Part shown: in pieces, positions 1 to 11,394 of the stretch
How positions within the stretch are numbered: the first letter of the stretch is position 1
Layout: the number at the start of each line of letters is the position of its first letter
DNA from: Nymphaea colorata
Taxonomy: Eukaryota > Streptophyta > Magnoliopsida > Nymphaeales > Nymphaeaceae
Assembly: GCF_008831285.2 (NCBI RefSeq)
Contig: NC_045150.1
Span: 5,716,001-5,780,000, forward strand
Length of the DNA stretch: 64,000 nucleotides
Reading direction: 5' to 3'
The notes under the pieces: model-generated
The model's input: only the letters and a program-made list of their open reading frames with translations
The model's database searches: none
Told to the model about the DNA's origin: nothing
Translations under genes and position numbers: made by a program

Positions 1-339
1 CGATTAATTTTCATATTTTAAAAAATACTCATTTTATTGAAATTTCTTGACACAAGTTTTTTTATTATTTTTAATTAAATAAATACAAATTATTTAAGAC
101 ATTCTGTTTAGTTGATGCCTCAACAGTTTGCTTGTTTACACAAAAATATTTAATTAAATACAATATGAATTTGTTAATTAATTAGTTTTACTTGATATAG
201 TTTTAACTACTTTAAGTTAAATGGTATATATGGTAACTATTTGATTATTATTATATGCAACTTCGTAAAAGCCATTACCTCTTAATCATATTATACTTTC
301 ATGTACAATTTATATTCTCCTTATGTCATAACTTTAAGT

Positions 340-420
340 TGGTGCATTTGGCTAGACCTTTTGTCCAACCATTCAGAGGTCACAACTTCAAAACGTGAGA
401 ACTCCAACTCAAGCTCCGAT
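340..420 (+). repeat. Possible tRNA-derived SINE head
   Basis: GGTGCATTTGGCTAGACC resembles a pol III A box, and GAGGTCACAACTTCAAAACG resembles a B box about 35 bases later. The B box is degenerate, so this is a weak call. Confidence 0.25.
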
Positions 421-436
421 ATAACTTAAAAGTTAA

Positions 437-590
437 AATTTGAATTCGGATCAGATTCAGGTATAACCTTAAAATTGGATTCAGATATGGTAAAATTCTA
501 ACCATAATCTGAATTTGAATTCGGATCAGATTCAGGTATAACCTTAAAATTGGATTCAGATATGGTAAAATTCTAACCATAATCTGAATC
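437..590. repeat. Tandem duplication, 75-bp unit, about two copies
   Basis: The unit starting AATTTGAATTCGGATCAGATT recurs after exactly 75 bases and is essentially perfect to about 587. It generates the internally repeated ORF on the minus strand (380-580), which is not a gene. Confidence 0.9.
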
Positions 591-844
591 AGAATATATG
601 AATATCAGAAAAATCAAATATGATAAAAAGTATGTCCGATCTGAATCCTTGACATCCCTAACTCAAACTGTTCTCTATTCTACCACCATCATAGATATAC
701 ATCCCATGGTCACACATTCAATGACATGAATATCATTGTAATATAGAGTTTTCTGCTTATTCCAATCTAGTTATGGAGTACCATAAACCAACCAGTCATA
801 AGGAAGTTGCAAATTCCAAAGAATGGGTAATGGTCAAAGAAAAA

Positions 845-1045
845 GAATATTAAGCACCACAACAAAATAAAACTTAGAAGCCAGTCCCAAAAGAGCCACA
901 TTTTTTATGTTATCGGTTCCAAATTGGTGTACAAGCGTAAGTATTGAATATTAAGCACCACAACAAAATAAAACTTAGAAGCCAGTCCCAAAAGAGCCAC
1001 ATTTTTTATGTTATCGGTTCCAAATTGGTGTACAAGCGTAAGTAT
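845..1045. repeat. Perfect tandem duplication, 101-bp unit
   Basis: Copies 845-945 and 946-1045 are identical apart from the last base, beginning GAATATTAAGCACCACAAC. No coding content is seen. Confidence 0.95.
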
Positions 1046-1285
1046 AGTGTCAACAGATCCATAGCGAGATATAAAACTTACCTAATTGTAAAGCGATATC
1101 TACAATAAAGCCAACATTGTTTGAATCTGGCTCTCAATGTTGCTCAATGCAATTAGGAGGGGCGGTAGCTAGGCTTTGACAATACCTTTCTAAATAGGAT
1201 CCTAACTGAAGAAGTGCATATACTTCGGCCTAAAATATATGAACTGGTCTTGGTCACATCTGCAAACTTGAAAAATCCTTATATG

Positions 1286-1545
1286 TAGGGGTGGGCATCG
1301 GGCTAGGCCAAAACCGCCTCATTCAAAGTCAAGCCCGACCAACTTGGCTTGGGCCTGGGCACGAACCGGCTCTACTTCATTCATTTGAAAAAAAAAATCA
1401 AAATATTATATATATTTATTTATTTATTTATAAAGGGAAATATATAAAAATATAATTAAAATGAATAAAAAAATTTATCAGATCCAACCCACCCGGTTCA
1501 ACCAGGGCTGGGGCCGGGCGCCCGAAAGCCCGATGCCCACTCTTA
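1286..1545. mobile_element. hAT-like MITE, 260 bp, with 8-bp target duplication
   Basis: Ends are TAGGGGTGGGCATCGGGC on the left and, reverse-complemented, TAAGAGTGGGCATCGGGC on the right. Flanks are CTTATATG (1278-1285) and CTCATATG (1546-1553), an 8-bp duplication with one mismatch, as expected for hAT. The interior is AT-rich, with a GC-rich cap at each end, and no ORF. Confidence 0.75.
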
Positions 1546-1574
1546 CTCATATGGTCTCAAACATGTTTCAAGAC

Positions 1575-1710
1575 TGGAAAAATAGAGCTCGGTTTTTGTT
1601 TTAGATCCTCTCTGATGAAGATCATTGAAAGGTTGGTAAGCATCTTTTCTGTTATCTCAATGGAAAAATAGAGCTCTGTTTGTGTTTTAGATCCCTTCCA
1701 GAGCCTCTAC
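1575..1710. repeat. Imperfect tandem duplication, 86-bp period
   Basis: TGGAAAAATAGAGCTC occurs at 1575 and 1661; similarity extends about 40 bases. Confidence 0.7.
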
Positions 1711-1724
1711 ATTACAAGCCTTCG

Positions 1725-2190
1725 GCAACACAGATTGAGCTAGTTGTGTTGATGACAAGAAGTCGACTGATGGTTACGTAGTTTTCCTTGTTTCCAACAC
1801 AATCTCATGGTTCTCACGCAAACAAAGAGTTGCTTTTTGGAGCACAATGGCTGAATATAAGTAATTAGCTGGAAGAGTTTTAGAAATGCTATGGACATTA
1901 GCCTGACTAAAGGGAATGTAATTTCACATAAAGAAACCCCTCATCTTATGGTGTGACAATGTGGGAGCTCTTTATTTAGCATCGAATCCGATCTTTCATG
2001 CATGCATCAAACACATAGAAGTAGATTTTCATTTTGTGTGTGATTATGCAAATAAAGGCCTCACTGATGTTCAATTTATTAGGTCTAATAAGCAATCACA
2101 CATGTATTGACCAAGCCTTTGAGTCCATCTTTGTTTAAGCAGCTCAGAAGCAATTAGTATATGGTTAATACCGTGTTCAAATTGAAGGGG
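1725..2190 (+). pseudogene. Ty1-copia RNase H relic
   Basis: Interrupted reading on the plus strand gives ASCVDDKKSTDGYVVFL, TISWFSRKQRVAF and MAEYK. Later PLILWCDNVGALYLASNP and KHIEVDFHFV follow. This is the C-terminal RNase H of copia Pol. Several stops make it non-functional. It runs directly into a polypurine-like ATTGAAGGGG (2181-2190). Confidence 0.82.
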
Positions 2191-2532
2191 TGTGTTAAGC
2201 AGATAATTAATGACTGAAGATGACAAGTCAAAATCTAAAATAGAAATTATATGAGTAAGTTGAGGAGTCTAGTGGTTTTTGGAGTTTTTTATCATTTTGT
2301 TAGATATTGGCATTTGTTATCTATATCCCTATAATATCTATACCTATGACATCTATATAACCAATCCACACATTCTCGATATCCTTCTGTGAGCTGTTAA
2401 CAGTAAGTGTGAAGCATGCTGGTTGTAACTTCCTTGTTGACATTCTTATAAAAGTGAGATTCTCACATGACATTGTGAGTTGGTGATCATTTTTCATTTC
2501 TCTTGTCTAAGCGTACTACCGTTATCATCCAT
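2191..2532 (+). repeat. Probable copia LTR following the RNase H relic
   Basis: TGTGTTAAGCAG starts right after the polypurine tract, as a 3' LTR should. The right boundary (a CA near 2532) is a guess, and no partner LTR is in the window. Confidence 0.5.
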
Positions 2533-2559
2533 ATCACCAACAACTATGGCTTCTATGTG

Positions 2560-2838
2560 CCTTTGAGCATTGTATCAATATATAGTGGCAGGCAAGGGGT
2601 TTAATAACTGGTCCGGAGGCCAGCTGAATCAAATTCTAATATATGGTAGAATTTTTACTCCTAATCCGTATATGTCATGTGTTAACTTACAGTGGAGATA
2701 GTTATTTCGCTGGAGAAAGAGAGAGAGGGCAACGAATTTAAATCCCACGGTCCACTAGCCAATTTTTACATGCTAAAACCAATCCACAGTTCCCATCAAA
2801 GAAAAAGCGAAAGAATGAGAAGGAAAGAGGAAAAAAGT
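2560..2838. other. 3' flank of the SMAX1-LIKE gene
   Basis: AT-rich, with no recognisable element. It includes the 3' untranslated region of the gene, whose end was not resolved. Confidence 0.4.
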
Positions 2839-5518
2839 TTATGGTACATATTGCTCATCTTTTTCTCTGTGGAAAACAAAACTCCTATCTACACATTTCT
2901 CCAACTCCACCTCACAGCACATTTCCACACTCTCATTGTCTTCCGCAGACAGATTCAAGTCCAGAGGAAAGTACGGACTCGCCTCTTCCTTCTCACTGCT
3001 GCTCTTCTCCTCATCCATCTCATCGTTTGTCCCCATCTTCTGCTTCACACTTGGGGAGCAATCTCTGGATGTGCACTTAAGCTTCTCACAGCTTAGTATG
3101 ATGATGGCATCTCTCAGACTGACCTCATCACCATCAGGACAAGTCACCTTCCCCCTCTCTATGCTCTCCATTATTTTCGCCAGAGTGTGATAGTCCACCT
3201 GCTCTATGTCTTCTAAGAATATCACCCTATGTGGGTTGAAATGTATAGCTTCACAAAATTTCTCAAAGTAATTGCTTCCTGATTCTTCTCTGGACCTTTT
3301 CCCTCTTAAACCATCAGTTGATTCAGCTCCAAACGAGGAGAAGCAGCTCAGCCCAATCGACGTGAAGCTGTTTTCCGAGCAGAAAATCTGGTTAGCTAAC
3401 TCCCTTGCTACTATTTCCTTCCCTTCTGTATCTGTTCCTTCAAACAGCAAGCAAGTGTCCTCTTTCTTTTCCTTGGTTCTTGTGCTTTTTCTTCTAAGCA
3501 TTCCTGATCTGCACTGCAATAACACGCTTGCGATTTCAGGAATGATGTCTTTCTGCCATGCAGCCTTCTGCTCGAGTGCAGTGCAGAGGCTCTTGAGGCC
3601 TTCAGCATTGAACTGATTGAACCTCATATCTGTAAAGGGATTTGAGTTGGGGCTGGAACAGTCGGAGCCGGGGAGATCCAAGAAGATGGTTTCGGCCTTC
3701 GATGTGCCGAAGGCGTGTTGCTCCAATGAGTGGTTTACTGGGGCCTGATCATTCTTGTTCCAGCTGATCAAGAAACTCATCGTGGTCTCTGACTGGGCCT
3801 GAAGTTGCGGCTTGTGAGAAGAATTGCATATTCCGTTCCATTTCCTGCAGAGTTCTGTAACTTGGAACTGATCCTGGCAGAGCACGGATTACAAAATCAA
3901 TAAAGACACGTCGTCTATTTTTCTCCTTTATGCTTTTATCATACTTCAATGAAGCTTTAGCCTCATGTTCAAGGGAAGGAAAAAAGTAGGAGAATTTACC
4001 AGACAATCATTACTACTGACATCTTTATTCTCGTCTTTGCATCTCTGCAGCCATAAAGGCAAGTTAGAGCTGGTGGAGGGGCCAGAGGTAGTTCTAGCTA
4101 ATCCTTGAACATCCAAATCAAATTTACTTAGGCACTCTGCGCAACAAGTGAGCGGCTTCTCAAAGCTGCCTTCATGGCTTCTGCCACTGAAAAGGGAAAA
4201 AGAGCAACGAAATTCGAAGGATTAAGACCCTGAAGCACACGAATTGAAGTAAATTGGAAAGGAGAAGCATAATTCGTTAAGCAAATATGTACCAACTACT
4301 CTTTGGACAAGATTACCTGTCTGAATTGAGACTCAGCGCCAAGCTTCCCGAGGGAATGGTGAGAGGGTGGAGTCCCCATAAAGCTTCCAAAGAAGGATGA
4401 CCCGTCTTACATCTCATAAAAGTTTGATAGCTTGAAATTGCTAGCAGCCAAAATCTCCCAGTCTCAACAAAATCAGACACTAATCTCCCAATCTCAAACA
4501 CTACGTACTCTACGGGGCAAAAATACTTCCTTCTTTCACAACTGTAGCTCTCTCTAAATTCTGCTGCCCATTTCAGGTCTCCCACATACAATATAGCCCC
4601 TCTTTCCATATACCTCTTCAACAAACACCTTAGCTCCCCAAGCCTCCGATCAACATCTTCCTTGCACAAATGACCAAACGTGAAAAGTGGAAATGTTAAA
4701 AACTGAACGGCGTTCAGTTCGTCAGGAACCTCACCCTTCTCAATTCTACCCATCAGTTCCCTCACCACACCCTCTGCGGTTATAAGACATTCCCCCACAA
4801 TAACAGTACTCTTTCTTCTCCTCCTCAGGAGTGTTTCCACAAGGCAAACTACGTCCTCGTTTTTTGCATGCTCCAGACCAGAGAATGAATGAGATTTGAA
4901 GCTAGAATTCAAGACGGGTGCACATAAATTTGTCTCCTTAGGCTTAGAAAGAGAGGAGTTGGTGCGATTGTCAAGGGAGATTGCGATCTCCACATTATTC
5001 TTCACTTGGGTGCTGGAGAAACCGGCCTCTCTCATTACCCTACTGACGCTAGGATCGTCCAAGATGGAGACTATGAGCTGCTCTACCTCCACCTTTACTG
5101 CAAGTAACGGCTGCTGCTGATTCTCAATGGAGCCGCGCCTCTGGTGCGCCTGGGCTCGTTTGAAGGCAGCAACCAAGGCGTTGGAGAGGGAAGGATGGTA
5201 GGGATGGAGATGGTGGTGGAAGTGGGGGGAGTTGCCGACAGCAGTGGTGGCCGCGGCGGCTGCGGCGGCGGCGGAGGGGAGGCGGTTGAGGGCGACGTTG
5301 AAGCAGAGCTCGAGGGCCTTGCACTGGAGGGGATGGGGGTGGGACTGCGCGCATGCAGTGCGGAAGAGGCCGGTGGAGGAGGAGAGCATGGTGCTGGCTA
5401 CATGGAGGGGGGTCACTTGGGCGTGACCTCTCCTCTTGGCGAGCAGGACTGATTGCTTCACTATGCTGCATGCCTCTGGAGTGAGTGCCTGATGTAGGCT
5501 GCTGCCGCCTGCTCTCAT
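2839..5518 (-). CDS. SMAX1-LIKE (SMXL/D53 family) Clp-like protein, 3 exons, 807 aa
   Basis: Exons are 5518-4317, 4186-4000 and 3873-2839 (stop). Donors GTAATC and GTAAAT and acceptors TTTTCAG and TGCCAG keep the frame throughout. The start is the MRAG... methionine typical of the family; an in-frame ATG 57 bases upstream (5575) is less likely. Family role: nuclear co-repressors with a ClpB-like layout, acting in karrikin/strigolactone signalling or, for the SMXL3/4/5 branch, phloem development. Seen: an N-terminal double Clp-N domain beginning LHQALTPEACSIVKQS with KRRGHAQVTPLHVAS; a polyalanine run near residue 100; a degenerate D1 P-loop (VIVGE...); CCAEC and LPLWLQ in exon 2; and a D2 region (LQCRSG, degenerate loop GTDTEGK at 609-615, Walker-B-like VIFLED at 680-685). 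An EAR motif, LDLNL, lies at 767-771, 41 residues from the end. The length is close to the short SMXL3-like members and below the roughly 1000 aa of SMAX1. The RGKT degron position reads RGKR (653-656). Subclade assignment is uncertain. Confidence 0.93.
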
Positions 5519-5870
5519 GGCTCTCCCTCTTCCTCTCAGTTGAGTGGCAGTTTGAACATAAGATCTACAGAACAAGATAAACAGTAAGATGAACCTCTCT
5601 CTCTCTCTCTCTCTAGCTCCCTCCTCCTCCTCTCAGTTGTGTGTCGGTTTGGACATAAAAAATGAAGGAGAAAAACAGAAGACGGAGGTGAGATAGAAAG
5701 AGAGTTTGGCTGATTAAGACGATCAGAATGTGTGGGGTAAAAGGGTTTATGAGGTTTTTGTGTGTCTGTGCATGCTTTTCTTCGTAGACCAGACGATATC
5801 GTTCTTGTAGTGGAAAGTGGGGGGCATGTGCAGACAGCCTACTTTGCCCTGCCCCCACCTCTCTCTCATT
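5519..5870 (-). promoter_or_regulatory. 5' flank/leader of the SMAX1-LIKE gene with CT tract and duplicated segment
   Basis: Immediately upstream of the SMAX1-LIKE start there is a pure (CT)n run at 5595-5614, which is (GA)n on the coding strand. A segment of about 40 bases is present twice with a 98-base period (around 5530 and 5629; core TCCTCTCAGTTG on the plus strand). The duplicate resembles the leader but carries no MRAG start. GA/CT runs are common in plant 5' leaders and can bind GAGA factors; that role here is inference. Confidence 0.45.
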
Positions 5871-6250
5871 TATTACATTAGGACGACAACTATTAATGGT
5901 AGACTGCAGTTGTTTAAACTATTAAAGTACGATCATGCATCATGTCATCTTTTTTGAGCATACTGAATTATTCAAGATAGCCTTCAAAGTTCAAACAAAC
6001 AATGAAAAAAGTGGAGGAGGAGTTTACTGTTTTGGCTTTTGAAACTGACAAATATAACCTGTAAAATATGGCCTTTACACGGCACCCGAAAGAATTGTTT
6101 TTTCCTTTGAATCACGAAATGATGAAGGCAAATTTCTATATTCAAAAGTTTCTACTTAAAGGCCGCATGGTGGCTACGATTGTTCAATTTAGTGCTTCAA
6201 GCAGCAGCTAGTTCTAATTTCAGAGTTGCAGCGTTTACTGTCATTGCTAA

Positions 6251-6321
<71 letters not shown>

Positions 6322-9233
6322 GAGGGAGAGAGAGAGAAAAAGAAAAATTAAACAAAAACTCTTGTTTTTCAAAGTAAAAAATAAAGAGAAAAAAGTGATG
6401 GACATTTTTGTTATTTAGTATTGATTTATATTCTTTTCTCCTTGTTTTTTTCTTAAATATCCGTTGAATTAGAGAAATGATATTGGTTAGAGAGTTTGAC
6501 CTTCAATGTTAATTTTATTGGATGTCTCCGAGAAGGCCGTATTAATTTTTGAGCAACCAGTCGTGTACTAAGCAATGGGTTCTGTCGTGTTTAGTAACTG
6601 CATACTTTTGGATGTCGCCAAGCTGAAGTTGATTAACAATGAAACCATGACTTCAGATCCAAAAGAGGAACCTGTTGGGTGGTTTTCCCTTTCCGGCCTG
6701 ATCAATCAAGTCTTTCATGAAAAGGAAAAGAGAAAGCAGATCATTTGACTCGTAAATACTGGGAACTACCAACTTCATTTTTTCAGTTCCTTTCGCCTCC
6801 ATAACCACGTCTAAGGCGCTAGAGTTTCACTCCTGTGTTACCCAGCCCCACCATGATCACGAAAATGTTGAAGGCGACCGCGCTTATGTTGGACGTTCAT
6901 GCAATCTAAAAAACATAGTGGCCCTTATTAACGAGAATCGTTTGCTCAGGAAGGAAAAGCTCGTAACGAGCTATATATATGTTTTTGTTGTTCTTCATGA
7001 GCAAAAAAAAACCCGTAAACTTAAAATACAATGCATTAATTTAATAATAATGAAAAGACATAGATTACGTCTTTTAAGTCATTCTTTTATTTTATCGATT
7101 CTTGAAAACCTCAGGATACCTTAAAAAGTTGCTGATTTTTGTGACTGATGAAAGAAAGAGAGTTTAAATTGCCAATGGCACCTTCACTGCAAGGAAAATA
7201 AGTGAAATGGTGAAAGCCCACAAAACATGTGACGCACCCCTAAGCCATTTTCAGGCTTCCCGAAATTGGGAGCTTGTAGTTGCTTGTGTCAAAATCTTGA
7301 ACTTTCGGAAAGAGCTTCGGTTGGTTTTTTGGCCGTTTAATGCTGCGCCAAGTCTAGCTGGTATAGCTACTCTCTTTCTTACTAATGTGGGAAAGTATCC
7401 CATCATACATGTGCACAGGGGCCGAACTAGAAAATTTCAACAAACGAGTACTAGTTATATAATTTTAGGCTTTTAAGGGTCTCTTGTATGTAAATTCAAA
7501 AAATAATTATGAAATTTCAATATAAAAATATCCATTTCTTGTGAGTCTATGTGGGCAATCGCCTACACTAGGCCCAAAACTCCCTCTACCCTGCATGAGC
7601 ATATATATAGGACCCTGAACGCTTGCCTTTAGAAACAAAAATTAACCGTTAATCTCCTAAAGTTATGTGTATTTGTACTATTGCCCTCGAAATAGTTTTC
7701 TTGAAAATGTCTTTTTTGAAAATACGTTGTTGTAGATGAATGAAATCTAAAGAAATTCTTCACATGTTGAACTATAATTTCAAAAATTCAACTGGTCCCT
7801 TCTACCGCCTCTGCCCTTGGTTTCGTATGACATAATAAAAGTTCAAGTTCATTAAATCATGATAATTTAATTGAGTTTGTAAAAAAGCTAGCTAGTTAAA
7901 ATGATAAAGTTATGGAAGTTTCTTTTAGAAAAACCCCCCAAACAATGCTAAATATATTGCCAACAATTTAGAATGAAATTGTATTGGTTTTTGCAAGTGA
8001 GAGCTCACATTAAAGAGGAATTGGTAATGTTAAATATTGCATCATTGATAATAAATCTTAGAATGAATGAAAAAAGAATACCTCTTAGATTTTCTATTAT
8101 TATTATTACTTTTTTCATGTTCATGCCCATTTGCATTCTTCAATTTCAATAACTAATAATCTAGTTAATTTTACTTGCATTATTAATGTGCATGTCTGTT
8201 AATGTAGACATTAATTTTTTTAGTGAAATGCATTCAAAAGTACTTCCTCTAAATAAGTACATTTTCTCTTATGTTATCTGCATACAAGCATTGTAAGGAC
8301 AAGAAAATTTTTGAATCCATGTTTTTGTTGATATAATTTTATACAGAAGGTATTGTTAAGACAAGAAATAATATGTACTGATGTTTTAGAAGGTATTGTT
8401 GGAATAAAAGATAATTTGTGAATGAATAGGTATCATCATGAATATTTTTTAAAATCACTTGCTCATGTTATGTGTATATATGTGCATAGAAACACACATA
8501 TATTTCTGCTTTCCTTGGACTATTCAGCTCCCCCAAAAAAATATCTCAGCTGTACACCTCTTTAGTACATGCAAGAAAAACAAGCAAATGTGATTTATTT
8601 CAAGGTTGGCTTGGTTGACTTTCAAAGTACTACTGCTAGAAAAACGTCTAGTTCTCTATTTCGATATCAAATTTTTTTTTTGGTTTTTCATCTAATTCTT
8701 GCTTATTTGTTCAACTAAGTAGGTTGAAACATGTTATTTAGGCTAGTATTTGATTTTGCAAGCAGGGAAAGAGTGATGTTTTGGATGGTGCTTGATCTTG
8801 TTTTGGTTCCTTTCTATTTTGCTTTGTTGAACCATCAGTTTGCTTGTTACATTAAGACATAGTTAAGATCATATTGGGGATTTTACCGAGCTAAGTGGAT
8901 TCTAGGAACACTTTTGTGTAGAAACTATTATGTCAACCTTGTGAACAGCTGCCAATTACTGTACTCCACCCATTTTCGCAGCATCATTTGTTAGTTTGTG
9001 TGCTTAGTTTTCGCTCCATCATAGTTTCTTAGTTATAAGGTCATTAGGTAGGGGATTTAGGTCTAGATTTGGGCTGTTTATACCCTTATTTCTGTGATGT
9101 TTGCTTAGCAAGCTTACAAAAAGATGCAATGCATAGAATAGCTTAAAATGTTTTTAGTCATCATGTCCTTAGTTGGGTTAGGCATCATCACTTTTTGTTT
9201 GTGTTTTGAGATTTTTTGTTATTCTTCCCAGCT
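5871..9233. other. Intergenic spacer
   Basis: Upstream region of the SMAX1-LIKE gene. It holds a compound (AC)n(AT)n(AG)n microsatellite at 6250-6338. Short ORFs such as 6918-7124 and 7207-7476 have no recognisable domain and are not called. Confidence 0.5.
6250..6338. repeat. Compound microsatellite (AC)n(AT)n(AG)n
   Basis: Directly visible dinucleotide runs. Confidence 0.95.
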
Positions 9234-9242
9234 CTCTTAGGG

Positions 9243-9396
9243 GTAGTTTGGCAGCAAGAACGACTTGTAACTGTCTCATAAATCTGCCTCAAATGTTGAA
9301 GCAATTTTATGAAACAATAGTTCTAGTGTCCAATAAGTCTGCTCCAATTTTTTTGGGTAAATTCATGGGAAACAAACTATATTTGCTGCCAAACAC
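9243..9396. mobile_element. hAT-like MITE, 154 bp, with 9-bp flanking duplication
   Basis: Terminal inverted repeats GTAGTTTGGCAGCAA (left) and GTGTTTGGCAGCAA (right, reverse-complemented). CTCTTAGGG flanks both sides (9234-9242, 9397-9405); because the terminal G is shared, the true duplication may be 8 bp. The interior carries the ATTCATGGGAAAC and ATCTGCCTCAAAT words shared with other copies in this window. The small ORF at 9206-9403 spans it and is not a gene. Confidence 0.8.
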
Positions 9397-9405
9397 CTCT
9401 TAGGG

Positions 9406-10965
9406 TTACATCTTTGTATAGGCCCAAATTAGGTGGTTTTGTCAACTATTAGTTGTCAAGATTAGATTCAATTGTTTGTAAGAGTACATTAGTGATAGTT
9501 TTTTGCTAGTTTAAATATGGAATTATGTAGATTTATTTCTAGGTGTGTGTTATTAGTTGTCTTCCTTATTGTTGTAAGTCTTGCTTTCAATTTAACTAAA
9601 ATTTTATCTTGTTTGACAAGATCCTTAATTCTGCTTTCAAACGAATACTAGCTAGGATAATAAAAGATTTTAATTATTGTTTATTTAAAAGTGAGCCTAA
9701 AATAATCTTATGGCTTGTTTATATTCTTAGTTACAATATAAATATATAATGCTTTCTTAGTTCTCTTAATTATCTTATCTTACTTTTTGATTTTCCTTCT
9801 ATAATTAGATAGATTGTTTTTGGAGCTCGCCTAGTTTCATAAGTTTGGTTAGGGTACCCAACTATACTGATGGGGAAATTAGATAAAACTCACATATCCA
9901 TACTAACATTAGGTTAGTCGTGAGTGCACCTATTATTTGCATTGTGGTGGTTTATTAGGATTTAATTTTGTGTTCCTAAGATATTTCATTAATGTCTTTG
10001 TTTTAATTAGGTTTATATTTACTTTACCATAGTATAGTAGAGTAGATTTAGTTTTTTAGACTTTATTTTATTGGTTTATTCTACAACTTAGTTTAGGATA
10101 GGTACTCATGCCTTTAATGTAGAATGGCTGTAGCTTTTACACTTGCTTGTTTCGGTTTTTCTATTGTTATATTTTAGGCAGACACCAAGTGTATTATCCT
10201 AATAGTATTGAATTTGGATTATGGGTGCATATCATTTTCTTTGTCTTCTAATGACCCACTCATCTTCATTAGTTTAAGAATTTATTTTTGCACATTTATT
10301 TTTAATTAAGGGTGGCGCCCTGAGGAATTGAAAGCATACCTTATACCTTAGGAAGACAAGAGATTGGATGGGGGCTTCGGCCTTCAGCCACGTGGTGGAT
10401 CTCCCCCACTCAACTGAAAATTAATTGTTTTCCCGCCTAATTACCAGGTTGAAGTTGCCAAGTAAAAGGCAATGTTCGTCAAAGAGCTCAAAGTTACTTA
10501 GGAAGTTATTCACTAATACTATTGAATTCAAGCCAAAGGACCGAGTATTTTCCCCTCCAGTAGCAATATATGTGGTAAGATGACATTTGATTTTCCCTCT
10601 TGAAATGTCCGGGAGGTATGAGACGTACGTCCAATTCCAAACAATCTCAAGGAGAGGAAAATTGTGAGTCAGATGGAATGGGCATTCAACATTCCTTGGC
10701 ATTTTGAGGCAAAAGCTCCAATGCCAAAATGGAGTTCCATGGGAAGCCAAACATCCACACCTATTCCCGCAAAATCTTCTGCATAAAGGGGCGAGGTTAG
10801 AAAAGTCTAAGGTATAGTAAATAAAATTTTAAACTTTTGAGGCACCAATGGATTGAAAGAAAAACAAAAGAAAAACAAAAATAAGAAAGTGATAGACATT
10901 TTCATCATCAGTATTAGTTTTTTTTTTCATTGGTTTTTTTCTGTCAATCATCCATGACCAAATGA

Positions 10966-11020
<55 letters not shown>

Positions 11021-11359
11021 GTGGATTTAATTGCCCTTGTTCGATTGTTCGAATGAAGAAATCCTAAAAACCTCTCACCACAGACCACCAATGCATTGCA
11101 TTGGGTAGTGTGTTTAATCATGGCCACTTGAAGCAATGATATACATATATATATATATATACATTCATATTTAACTTACCATCAGTGTTGTGAATAACTG
11201 CACAAGGATTCATGGGTTTTGTTTAGTTTTTCTCATTTATTATTAAAAATCAGAAACAAAAATGTTTTATTTTACTTTCATATGGACCGATTTAGCTAAT
11301 ACATATTGCCCATATATATTTGGAAGAGGCCACTTTGCCCCCAATCTTGGATTTGGGAC

Positions 11360-11394
<35 letters not shown>

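Noticed and set aside
380-580. Minus-strand ORF with internally repeated peptide
   Set aside because: Translation of the 75-bp tandem duplication; no start context or domain.
5124-5471. ORFs on both strands over the GC-rich SMAX1-LIKE exon 1
   Set aside because: Shadow frames of the Clp-N coding region.
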